Positions 6,622-12,517 of a stretch of DNA of 12,517 nt are shown here, in pieces. Below the pieces are notes generated by a model that did no database searches, had not been told where the DNA came from, and was given only the letters and a program-made list of their open reading frames with translations. The position numbers were made by a program, and so were the translations under genes. The stretch comes from Robiginitomaculum sp. (GTDB lineage: Bacteria; Pseudomonadota; Alphaproteobacteria; Caulobacterales; Maricaulaceae). How positions within the stretch are numbered: the stretch's first letter is position 1; each line of letters begins with the position of its first letter. The DNA lies in contig JALSHM010000360.1 in NCBI GenBank assembly GCA_026982235.1, forward strand, positions 1-12,517. The letters are read 5' to 3'.

Positions 6622-6639
6622 TGTGTTTCCGTAAACACA
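6622..6639. promoter_or_regulatory. Perfect dyad between divergent DUF465 genes
   Basis: TGTGTTT (6622-6628) and AAACACA (6633-6639) form a perfect 7-bp inverted repeat around CCGT. It lies just upstream of the ribosome binding site of the minus-strand DUF465 gene. It could be an operator or a leader hairpin in that mRNA; the sequence does not decide. Confidence 0.35.
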
Positions 6640-6742
6640 TGTTAGCATAGAAAAATGACCCTGTCACATGAGATTTTGCTGGGGTTTACTATTTTTTCTT
6701 TGTTTGCTTTATTTTGGGTTATTTTGGCAGTAGGCTTTGTCC

Positions 6743-6958
6743 ATGAATGATGATGATATTGAAGATAAAGCGGAGCTGCGCAATTTGCTGAAACAGCTTA
6801 AGTCGGATCACCGCCGCATAGACGAAGAGATTATAGCGCTTCGTGATATAGGCACGGTTGACATGCTGAAAATAGGCCGCATGAAAAAAATCAAGCTTGC
6901 ATTGAAAGACAAGATAGCCTTGGTTGAAGACAAATTGACACCGGATATTATTGCTTAA
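6743..6958 (+). CDS. DUF465 (YdcH-like) small protein, second copy
   Basis: A 71-residue charged helical protein of the same DUF465 family as its divergent neighbour. It has an acidic N-terminus (NDDDIEDKAE), a first helix containing LKQLKSDHRRIDEEI (the family's EH-RLDxEI block), then a linker without the usual Pro, and a second helix RMKKIKLALKDKIALVEDKL (family: LKKxKLxLKDEI). ATG at 6743 is preferred to the TTG two codons earlier; TAGG at 6731-6734 is a modest ribosome binding site. Function unknown. The CDF transporter begins 56 nt downstream on the same strand and may be partly read through. Confidence 0.85.
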   Translation: MNDDDIEDKAELRNLLKQLKSDHRRIDEEIIALRDIGTVDMLKIGRMKKIKLALKDKIALVEDKLTPDIIA

Positions 6959-7014
6959 ACTGATATTCATAAAATTTGTGCTGTGCATTTGCTCAAGATG
7001 TGCATAATCGCCCT

Positions 7015-7995
7015 ATGGGAATCGGACACAGTCATAATCATAGCCGTGGACACAATCACAATACTTGCTCTGCGCAAGCCCATGGTCATGGGCACAATCA
7101 TTTTCACTCGCAAGGTGTGAATGCAAAGAACGAAAGCCGCATGGCGTTTGCGGCGGTTCTGATTGGAACATTTATGGTGGTCGAGTTTATCGGCGGCATA
7201 CTCTCCGGATCCTTGGCTCTGCTGGCGGATGCGGGGCATATGTTAACGGATTTTGTGGCGCTATCCCTTGCTTGGACGGCTTTTCGTATGGCAAGGCGCC
7301 CCGCAGACTGGAGGCATACTTTTGGCTTTGATAGGTTTTCTGTCGTAGTGGCTTTCGTCAACGGCCTGTCCTTATTTGCCATTGCAGCGTTGATTGTCTG
7401 GGAGGCTATAAAGCGCATTGGCCAGCCTGTAGAGGTCATGGGTGCGCCAATGTTAATCGTGGCCACGCTTGGCTTGATTGTTAACATTGTCGTGTTTTTC
7501 ATAATCATTAGCGGTGACAAAGAAAATCTAAATATCCGCGCCGCAGCTTTGCATGTGATGGGGGATTTGCTCGGGTCTGTGGCGGCTATCGGTGCGGCGA
7601 TTATAATATTGTTCACAGGGTGGATGCCGGCGGATCTTATAATGTCAGTTCTGGTTGCCGTCATCATTCTGCGTTCGGCGTGGTATGTAGTTGGTGAGGC
7701 CGGGCATATTTTGATGGAGGGCGCACCCAAAGGTCTGGACCGCCGGGCTATTAGCGCCGACATGCACGAACAGTTCGCCCAAATTGTGCATGTGGATCAT
7801 ATCCATGCTTGGTCCATATCCCAAGAGCGCCCTATGGTGACCCTAGAGGCCGTTATTGGCGATAAGGCCGATATAGAGGACACGGCACGCGCCATTAAGC
7901 TCCGCCTCAATGAGCGCTTTGGCGTTGAACATGCTACGGTGGAGGTTAAGCGCGAGCGGCGCACCAAAGGCCGATTTGCTGATGGAGGCAATTAA
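7015..7995 (+). CDS. CDF-family zinc/divalent metal exporter with His-rich N-terminus
   Basis: Inner-membrane proton/metal antiporter of the cation diffusion facilitator family (ZitB/CzcD type), exporting Zn2+ or a similar ion. The 326-residue product starts with a metal-binding tail carrying ten His between residues 5 and 31 in HSHNH- and HGHGHNHFH-type repeats. Six transmembrane helices follow. The transport site is complete: HMLTD (His75, Asp79) in TM2 and HVMGD (His180, Asp184) in TM5; a His-Asp pair in TM2 is typical of Zn/Cd types. The cytoplasmic domain contains IVHVDHIHAWSI. The frame is open upstream to a TTG at 6976, but ATG 7015 starts the usual short leader before the His tail; no ribosome binding site precedes it. 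The stop overlaps the convergent acetyltransferase gene by 4 nt. Zinc is inferred. Confidence 0.92.
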   Translation: MGIGHSHNHSRGHNHNTCSAQAHGHGHNHFHSQGVNAKNESRMAFAAVLIGTFMVVEFIGGILSGSLALLADAGHMLTDFVALSLAWTAFRMARRPADWRHTFGFDRFSVVVAFVNGLSLFAIAALIVWEAIKRIGQPVEVMGAPMLIVATLGLIVNIVVFFIIISGDKENLNIRAAALHVMGDLLGSVAAIGAAIIILFTGWMPADLIMSVLVAVIILRSAWYVVGEAGHILMEGAPKGLDRRAISADMHEQFAQIVHVDHIHAWSISQERPMVTLEAVIGDKADIEDTARAIKLRLNERFGVEHATVEVKRERRTKGRFADGGN

Positions 7996-8537
7996 AGTTG
8001 TTTACCCATCCTAATCAGGGGTATTTTAGTGCCGTCGGACGTGGTGTCGAAGATTTCTTCGATTTTAACATACCCACAAGCCAGATATAATGGCACGCCT
8101 GCCAAGGTGGCCATCATTTCTGCGCGTGCAAACCCTGCGTCCCGCGCGGCTTGCTCGCAGGTTTCCAGAATTAGTCGCCCGATGCCGCGCCGCGCATGGT
8201 CTGGATGGGTATACATCGCCCGAATACGAGCAGGTTCGCAAGATGGGTCAAGCAGGCGCGCATTTCGACCTTTTGAGTGGTCGCCGCCGTAAAGAGTGGC
8301 ACGTTTTGACCAGCCGCCGCACCCGACTAAGGTTTCATCTGCAAATACCGCGAAATAAGTATTGTCTTTTATAAGCTGTGTATCAAGCCCCATAACTTCA
8401 TAACTGGCGCGGATTTGGGCCTCGTTCAAAAACGGCACCTGCAAGCTTTCTATGGATTTGCCCATTAAATCCCGCAAGTCAGGCAAATCATTGCTTAAAG
8501 CGTTAACAATTCGTAAATTTTTTGCGCGGTTTCCCAT
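7992..8537 (-). CDS. GNAT-family N-acetyltransferase
   Basis: Acetyl-CoA-dependent acetyltransferase of the GNAT fold, substrate unknown; 181 residues, normal for one domain. Seen in order: N-terminal strand-helix IVNALSNDLPDLRDLMGKSI, a central strand pair YFAVFADETLVGCGGW, then motif A RAMYTHPDHARRGIGRLILE with the acetyl-CoA P-loop RRGIGR (116-121), and the closing ATLAGVPLYLACGYVKIE block in which the Tyr before VKIE is typical. The ATG at 8537-8535 is the first in-frame start; a clear ribosome binding site is lacking. It is convergent with the CDF gene (4-nt overlap of the stops) and divergent from the TonB-dependent receptor. The motif LYLACGYVKI resembles small-molecule or aminoglycoside-type GNATs, but this does not identify the substrate. 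Confidence 0.88.
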   Translation of the reverse strand: MGNRAKNLRIVNALSNDLPDLRDLMGKSIESLQVPFLNEAQIRASYEVMGLDTQLIKDNTYFAVFADETLVGCGGWSKRATLYGGDHSKGRNARLLDPSCEPARIRAMYTHPDHARRGIGRLILETCEQAARDAGFARAEMMATLAGVPLYLACGYVKIEEIFDTTSDGTKIPLIRMGKQL

Positions 8538-8633
8538 ATGTCATTGTGTCATAAAAGTCACGCTTTGCAACAAAATTATCAACTGTCCGATTAGTGGTTG
8601 TGATTGCTGGCAAATTCGGTCAAAACTCAGGGT

Positions 8634-8648
8634 TAGATTATAAATCTA
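8634..8648. promoter_or_regulatory. Dyad over a putative -10 box upstream of the TonB-dependent receptor
   Basis: TAGATT-ATA-AATCTA is a perfect 6+3+6 inverted repeat 44 bp before the receptor ATG. It contains TATAAA (8639-8644), a fair -10 box. The upstream TTCGGT (8615-8620) is a poor -35 at 18 nt, as would suit a regulated promoter. A bound regulator would block the polymerase. The regulator is not encoded in the window. Confidence 0.35.
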
Positions 8649-8678
8649 GCTCAAGTAACCACAATATAACTCAAATAT

Positions 8679-8683
8679 GGGGA
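8679..8683 (+). promoter_or_regulatory. Ribosome binding site that sets the receptor start
   Basis: GGGGA lies 8 nt before ATG 8692. The in-frame ATG at 8677 overlaps this site and would add five residues in front of the signal peptide, so 8692 is preferred. Confidence 0.6.
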
Positions 8684-8691
8684 ATATCCAG

Positions 8692-11394
8692 ATGAGAACT
8701 ACTACACTAAAAACACAATTGGCGCTTAGCGTATCAGCACTGATGCTGGTCGGCACCATGAGCGTGAGCACGACCTCGTTCGCGCAAGAGGGTGCAAATG
8801 TTGCTGACGAAGTCATTACAACAGGTACCCGCCGTAAAGCGCGTTCTGCGGCAGATACACCGGCTCCGGTTGATGTAATTTCCGGCGATGAATTTGTTAA
8901 CAATGCATCGTCTGATATTGGCGACCTTTTGCGGACAGCTGTTCCGTCCTTTAACGTCAATGCGCAGCCTATTTCTGATGCGGCGACAATTATCCGCCCG
9001 GCTAACTTGCGCGGCTTATCCCCTGACAATACTTTGGTTCTTCTGAACGGCAAACGCCGTCACCGTGGTTCCGTTATTGCTTTCTTGGGTGGCGGCATCT
9101 CTGATGGCGCTCAAGGTGTAGATATTGGCGTGCTACCAGCTATCGGTCTGAAGCAGGTTGAGGTCTTGCGTGATGGTGCGTCCTCACAATATGGTTCTGA
9201 TGCCATTGCTGGCGTGATGAACTTTATTCTTAAAGATGCCTCCGAAGGTGCAACGGTTGAGCTTAAATACGGCTCCACCTATGCGGGCGACGGCGACAAT
9301 TACCGGATTTCCGGCAATATCGGCCTGCCGCTTGGTGATAATGGTTTTGTCAATATCTCGGCTGAATATGGTGCTAGCGATGGTACATTCCGCGCGGTTC
9401 AGCGTGGTGACGCGGCAAATTTGATTGCTCACGGTTTCCCGGTTGACGATATTAGTGTCAACACAGTAACCACAGATTTCGTACAATATTGGGGTGCGCC
9501 CGATGTCACGGACGACATTAAATTGTTTGTCAATACGGGTGTCGAGCTTACTGAAAATGCTGAAGCCTATGCATTTGGTAACTATGCTACGCGGACTGTT
9601 GAAGGCGGTTTCTTCTTCCGGAACCCAACCAATCGCGGCGGCGTATTCCGCGGCCCTGTTGTTGGCGGTCTAGCCACATTGCGGACTTTGGATTTGACCG
9701 ATAATGACGGTATTCCTTGCCCGGTTGTAACAATTACTGATACAGACGGTGACGGTAATTTGGATACATATGATCCCGTTGGTTTTGCTGCCTTGCAAGC
9801 TGACCCGAATTGTGCCAGTTTTGCTGACTTATTCCCGGGCGGTTTTGTACCGCGCTTTGGCGGCGACAACAGAGACGTTGCTTTCACGGGCGGTATTCGC
9901 GGTGAGTTGGAAATCGGTAACGGCTTGGGCTACGATATCAGTGGTTCATACGGTTCCAACAAGACTGAGTTCTTTATTCGCAATACAATTAACGCGTCTT
10001 TGGGCTTGGCTACACCAACATCATTTACCCCTGGCGCTTATGAGCAAATCGAAACTGGCTTTAATTTGGATTTAACTTACGGTATACCGGTTAGCGGTTG
10101 GGCGTCTGATTTGAATATTGCGGCTGGTTTTGAGTGGCGTGATGAGCAATTTGACATCACTGCGGGCGACCCTGCTTCATATGCCTTGGGTCCATTTGCG
10201 GCGCCTTCGCCTGATTATCCGACCGGACAAGGTTTCTCGTCTAGCTCAAATGGTTTTGGTGGTTTTAACCAAAGCACGTCCAACTCTCAAAGCAATGTTG
10301 CTATTTATACTGAACTGGAAGCTGACATTACCGACGCTTTCACACTACAGGCGGCTTGGCGTTATTCAGACTTTGAGCAATTTGGTGGAACAACCAATTG
10401 GAAAATTGGTGCTCTGTATAAGTTGACAGACACTGTCCGGCTTCGCGGTACCTATTCAACAGGCTTCCACGCGCCGACTGCTGGTCAAGCTAATGTTACC
10501 AATGTGACAACAGCCTTTAACACGCAAGGCGAGTTGGCTGACCAAGGTACGATTCCGCTAACCAGCGCTGCGGGCGTATTTATTAATAATGCTTTGGGCG
10601 GTCAATTTGCGCTTGGGCCTGAAACAGCAGAAAACCTGTCTTTGGGTGTTGCATTTGATACAGGGCCAATGAGCTGGACTGTTGATTATTATAATATCAG
10701 CGTGAAAGACCGGATTGCAATTACAGATCAGCAAGATTTCCGCGGACTTTTGGTTCAACACGGTATTGATGCTGGCGTTTTCGCGGCTGACCCTGGTACA
10801 ACAACAAGTCAAATTCTTAACGCTCTTAACGGCACGACAGCAAATAATTTTACAGTTAATGTTGCGGATTTTGCCGGGTTTGAAGATTTGATTACAGCGG
10901 CTTTCTTTGCCAATGATTTTGATACCAAAACTACTGGTTTCGATATTGTTGGTCGGATGCCATTTGATATCGGTGTCGGTACTTCATCTCTGTCTATTGC
11001 AGCGAATTATAATAAAACAGAAGTAACGCGATTGGGCAATCTCGGTAACCAGCGGCGCCAAAATCTTGAGGATCAACTTCCAAACTGGAAAGGCAATATC
11101 ATGTTCAATCACGAACAGGGTATATGGCGTGGCTTAGCACGGGTAAATTACTTTGGCTCATGGGTCGATGTAAACAATGGCGGAACAGACATTGGTAGCG
11201 AAATCACGCTTGATGCTGAAATTGGCGCTCAGGTCATGGAAAATGTTGAAGTTATCGTTGGCGTAGCCAATTTACTCGACAATTATCCTGACGAAAACCC
11301 AGGACAGTTGAACATTGGCCAACTTTACCCAGAAAGCTCTCCAATGGGCTTTAACGGTGGTTCATATTACGCCAAATTGCGCATCACTTACTAA
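8692..11394 (+). CDS. TonB-dependent outer-membrane receptor
   Basis: Outer-membrane gated channel that imports a scarce substrate using TonB-ExbBD energy; 900 residues. Signal peptide 1-31 with cleavage expected at SFA-QE. A TonB-box-like DEVITTG (39-45) follows, then the plug domain to about 180, with NTLVLLNGKRRHRG and the closing DGASSQYGSDAIAGVMNFIL (161-180), and a beta-barrel ending in the usual aromatic residue (Tyr900). SYGTYSTGFHAPT-like barrel signatures appear as RLRGTYSTGFHAPTAGQ. Between residues 343 and 374 the only two Cys of the protein bracket a calcium-loop-like DTDGDGNLD (350-358), probably in an extracellular loop. The gene has its own control region and terminator. Codon use favours GGT, GCT and GTT more than its neighbours, as in highly expressed genes. 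Substrate unknown: no adjacent siderophore, heme, vitamin or glycan genes. Confidence 0.93.
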   Translation: MRTTTLKTQLALSVSALMLVGTMSVSTTSFAQEGANVADEVITTGTRRKARSAADTPAPVDVISGDEFVNNASSDIGDLLRTAVPSFNVNAQPISDAATIIRPANLRGLSPDNTLVLLNGKRRHRGSVIAFLGGGISDGAQGVDIGVLPAIGLKQVEVLRDGASSQYGSDAIAGVMNFILKDASEGATVELKYGSTYAGDGDNYRISGNIGLPLGDNGFVNISAEYGASDGTFRAVQRGDAANLIAHGFPVDDISVNTVTTDFVQYWGAPDVTDDIKLFVNTGVELTENAEAYAFGNYATRTVEGGFFFRNPTNRGGVFRGPVVGGLATLRTLDLTDNDGIPCPVVTITDTDGDGNLDTYDPVGFAALQADPNCASFADLFPGGFVPRFGGDNRDVAFTGGIRGELEIGNGLGYDISGSYGSNKTEFFIRNTINASLGLATPTSFTPGAYEQIETGFNLDLTYGIPVSGWASDLNIAAGFEWRDEQFDITAGDPASYALGPFAAPSPDYPTGQGFSSSSNGFGGFNQSTSNSQSNVAIYTELEADITDAFTLQAAWRYSDFEQFGGTTNWKIGALYKLTDTVRLRGTYSTGFHAPTAGQANVTNVTTAFNTQGELADQGTIPLTSAAGVFINNALGGQFALGPETAENLSLGVAFDTGPMSWTVDYYNISVKDRIAITDQQDFRGLLVQHGIDAGVFAADPGTTTSQILNALNGTTANNFTVNVADFAGFEDLITAAFFANDFDTKTTGFDIVGRMPFDIGVGTSSLSIAANYNKTEVTRLGNLGNQRRQNLEDQLPNWKGNIMFNHEQGIWRGLARVNYFGSWVDVNNGGTDIGSEITLDAEIGAQVMENVEVIVGVANLLDNYPDENPGQLNIGQLYPESSPMGFNGGSYYAKLRITY

Positions 11395-11440
11395 GCGCAG
11401 TTAAGCTAAAAATTATAACGCCTCCGGGCTTTAATTATAG

Positions 11441-11469
11441 CGCCTCCGGCTCAGGCCGGGGGCGTTTTT
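11441..11469 (+). terminator. Intrinsic terminator of the TonB-dependent receptor
   Basis: CGCCTCCGGC (11441-11450), loop TCAG, GCCGGGGGCG (11455-11464), then TTTTTG. All ten pairs form, one of them G-U. The left arm is also present 22 bp earlier (AATTATAACGCCTCCGG at 11411-11427 against AATTATAGCGCCTCCGG at 11433-11449), so a longer alternative stem with the same right arm is possible. Confidence 0.9.
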
Positions 11470-11506
11470 GTTTGCGCCCAGAGTTAAAGTGCTTTACGGC
11501 TCGTTT

Positions 11507-12133
11507 ATGCAAACCGAAATCTTCATTGCTTATATTCTCACCGTCTTAGCGCTCATGTCTACGCCGGGGCCGAGCCATCTTTTGATGCTGAGCAATTCTG
11601 CCGCCAATGGGTTTCGGCGCTCACTAGCGACGGCGGCGGGGGATTTGTCCGCCAATATGCTGCAAATGCTGGCGGCGGGGTTTGGCGTATCCGCACTCAT
11701 CATGGCGGCACCCAAAGCTTTTATCGTGATAAAATTTGCAGGTGTTTTATATCTAGTTTGGCTCGGCATACAAATGTTGCGCAAATCTTTTCAGACAAGA
11801 CAGATAGAAACGCATTCACCGCGCACTAGTCTAAAGTCATTATATCTACAAGGCTTCATCACGTCCGCAACAAATCCGAAAGCCGTGGTTTTCTTTGCGG
11901 CATTGTTCCCACAATTTATTTCGGAAGCGTCCTCGTTTTGGCCGCAATTCCTCTTACTCAGTGCCGCATATCTTGTCATAGACGGGGCATTCCTCAGTTT
12001 TTATGGTTTCGCCGCATCGCGCTTACGCAGGTTCACAGCTTCAAATGCTGCAAAATGGATAGACCGGTTAGGGGGCGTGGGTATCTTAATCGCCGCAGTT
12101 CTGCTCGGTTTGAAGTCTATGCCAAGGGCGTGA
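11507..12133 (+). CDS. LysE/RhtB-family amino-acid exporter
   Basis: Inner-membrane exporter for amino acids or homoserine lactone-like compounds (RhtB/LysE superfamily); substrate unassigned. The 208-residue product matches the usual 205-215. Seen: first helix about 5-17 ending in STPGPSHLLMLSNSAANGF, the family signature with PGP at 20-22, then RRSLATAAGDLSAN, a pair of helices around 56-95, a polar loop near 103-117, and the conserved LKSLYLQGFITSATNPKAVVFF block, followed by two to three more helices. ATG at 11507 gives the standard family start; the frame is open further upstream, to TTG at 11468 within the T-run of the preceding terminator. No strong ribosome binding site precedes it. 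It follows the receptor terminator, so it needs its own promoter, which is not obvious. Confidence 0.92.
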   Translation: MQTEIFIAYILTVLALMSTPGPSHLLMLSNSAANGFRRSLATAAGDLSANMLQMLAAGFGVSALIMAAPKAFIVIKFAGVLYLVWLGIQMLRKSFQTRQIETHSPRTSLKSLYLQGFITSATNPKAVVFFAALFPQFISEASSFWPQFLLLSAAYLVIDGAFLSFYGFAASRLRRFTASNAAKWIDRLGGVGILIAAVLLGLKSMPRA

Positions 12134-12176
12134 TAGTCAGAAGCTAAGCTCTTTAAAAATATATAGAATAATGGCC

Positions 12177-12212
12177 AAAAAAATGGGTAAAGCGCGGTGG
12201 GGCGCTTTACCC
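12177..12212 (-). terminator. Minus-strand intrinsic terminator
   Basis: GGGTAAAGCGC (12185-12195) and GCGCTTTACCC (12202-12212) form a perfect 11-bp stem with a 6-nt loop. On the minus strand the stem is followed by one A and then seven T (the A-run 12177-12183 on the plus strand). On the plus strand TCCTATCC follows, so termination works in the minus direction only. No minus-strand protein gene lies upstream of it within the window. Confidence 0.75.
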
Positions 12213-12260
12213 TCCTATCCGCACAGGTGATGTGGGCACATGCGCTTCAGGAATTCTTCC
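12177..12260 (-). ncRNA. Candidate small regulatory RNA
   Basis: A minus-strand transcript starting at about 12260-12259 and ending in the terminator's T-run would be about 83 nt. It would have a short 5' stem GGAA-GAA-UUCC, a second weak stem built on CGCA...UGCG (about 12222-12246), a single-stranded GGAUAGGAGGG stretch, and the strong terminal stem with U7. No reasonable protein frame fits inside. It lies wholly in the gap between the LysE gene and the hydratase gene. I do not recognise it as a known RNA family. Trans-acting antisense function is a guess based on size, promoter and Hfq-type terminator. Confidence 0.5.
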
Positions 12261-12265
12261 CCTAA

Positions 12266-12293
12266 ACTATACCACAATAAGAAATAAAATCAA
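12266..12293 (-). promoter_or_regulatory. Promoter of the candidate small RNA
   Basis: On the minus strand: -35 TTGATT (+ strand 12288-12293), a 16-nt spacer, and an extended -10 TGG-TATAGT (TATAGT on + strand 12271-12266). The TGn element plus 5 of 6 in the -10 and 4 of 6 in the -35 make it one of the strongest-looking promoters in the window. The expected start is a G at 12260 or 12259. Confidence 0.55.
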
Positions 12294-12362
12294 TATGGAT
12301 TGAAAAGTGTTTCTTGGCGCGCAGGCAACGTCTATACAGAGTAAAAATTAAGAGATGAAAAC

Positions 12363-12517
12363 ATGGTAGTCCGTACAGAAATTCACGAAAATATCGCAGT
12401 CATAATCATCGACAATCCGCCCGTTAATGCCTTGTCGAGCCACATACGCGCAGGCTTGGTTGCGGCAGTTGAGGGCATAAATGCGGATGCAGATATTCGC
12501 GGCGTCGTCCTCACGGG
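12363..12517 (+). CDS. Enoyl-CoA hydratase-type protein, 5' end (probable FadB/FadJ-like)
   Basis: The first 51 codons of a crotonase-fold protein, cut by the right edge. The reading begins MVVRTEIHENIAVIIIDNPP and continues through NALSSHIRAGLVAAVEGIN, ADADIRGVVLTG. This is the first strand pair and helix of enoyl-CoA hydratases. NPPVNALS followed by an early helix is especially typical of the N-terminal hydratase domain of multifunctional beta-oxidation enzymes that also carry 3-hydroxyacyl-CoA dehydrogenase; a stand-alone hydratase cannot be excluded. ATG at 12363 follows AAGAGATG, a weak ribosome binding site; the other ATG at 12355 is out of frame. The 229-bp upstream gap contains the candidate small RNA on the opposite strand, so the two would be divergently transcribed. 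Confidence 0.85.
   Translation, partial: MVVRTEIHENIAVIIIDNPPVNALSSHIRAGLVAAVEGINADADIRGVVLT

Noticed and set aside
6686..6726. T-rich tract upstream of the second DUF465 gene as a terminator or sRNA end
   Set aside because: Only about four weak pairs (ACCC/GGGT) with a long loop precede it, too little for an intrinsic terminator.
7104..7763. Long open frame (219 codons) antisense to the CDF gene
   Set aside because: Its translation is Ser/Thr/Met/Ile-rich low-quality sequence with no motif, while the plus strand encodes a complete transporter.
11485..11496. TAAAG-TG-CTTTA dyad before the LysE gene
   Set aside because: Short, AT-rich arms and no promoter-like boxes nearby; chance occurrence is likely.
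12185..12212. The strong hairpin as terminator of the LysE gene
   Set aside because: In the plus direction the stem is followed by TCCTATCC with no T-run; the T-run exists only in the minus direction.
1..12517. CRISPR arrays, insertion sequences, phage or defence islands, tRNA genes
   Set aside because: No regularly spaced repeats, transposase or integrase motifs, or cloverleaf-forming segments were seen; gene content is ordinary chromosomal.

Overview
The window looks like chromosomal DNA of a marine-type alphaproteobacterium, most likely Hyphomonadaceae/Maricaulales or a close relative. This is inferred from three things. The rsmI - LppC-like lipoprotein - hemW - rdgB block is, from general knowledge, a recurring alphaproteobacterial neighbourhood. 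The window carries a pair of DUF465 (YdcH) mini-genes. It also carries a large TonB-dependent receptor of the type abundant in Caulobacterales and Maricaulales. No mobile element, tRNA, rRNA or CRISPR array is visible, and no gene-free stretch exceeds 300 bases.

Layout. Bases 1-3651 are a housekeeping block: the 5' part of rsmI (minus, cut by the left edge), a divergent LpoA/LppC-type lipoprotein (plus), then hemW and rdgB (minus, overlapping by 8 nt). Bases 3739-5388 hold a plus-strand operon: a DUF2975 membrane protein, a tiny Cro/CI-type regulator and an MscS-family channel. They are separated by 2 and 5 nt and preceded by two abutting perfect palindromes. Bases 5389-5527 lie between convergent genes and hold a long imperfect inverted repeat. 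Bases 5528-6334 encode a classical short-chain dehydrogenase (minus). Bases 6430-6958 hold two divergent DUF465 genes. A His-rich CDF metal exporter follows (7015-7995) and overlaps by 4 nt the tail of a convergent GNAT acetyltransferase (7992-8537). A 900-residue TonB-dependent receptor (8692-11394) ends in a strong intrinsic terminator. A LysE/RhtB amino-acid exporter (11507-12133) comes next. The last 155 bases start an enoyl-CoA hydratase-type gene, probably of a multifunctional beta-oxidation protein.

How the genes work together. Most units are small and independent: ribosome methylation, peptidoglycan-synthase activation, heme handling, nucleotide-pool cleaning, membrane-tension release, metal efflux, outer-membrane uptake and amino-acid export. 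The one clear functional cassette is the DUF2975/HTH/MscS operon.

The most interesting unexplained signal is between 12177 and 12293. A minus-strand promoter (extended -10 TGGTATAGT with TTGATT 16 nt upstream) is followed about 50 nt later by a perfect 11-bp stem and a T7 run, with no protein-coding gene between. It reads as an undescribed small RNA gene of about 83 nt.
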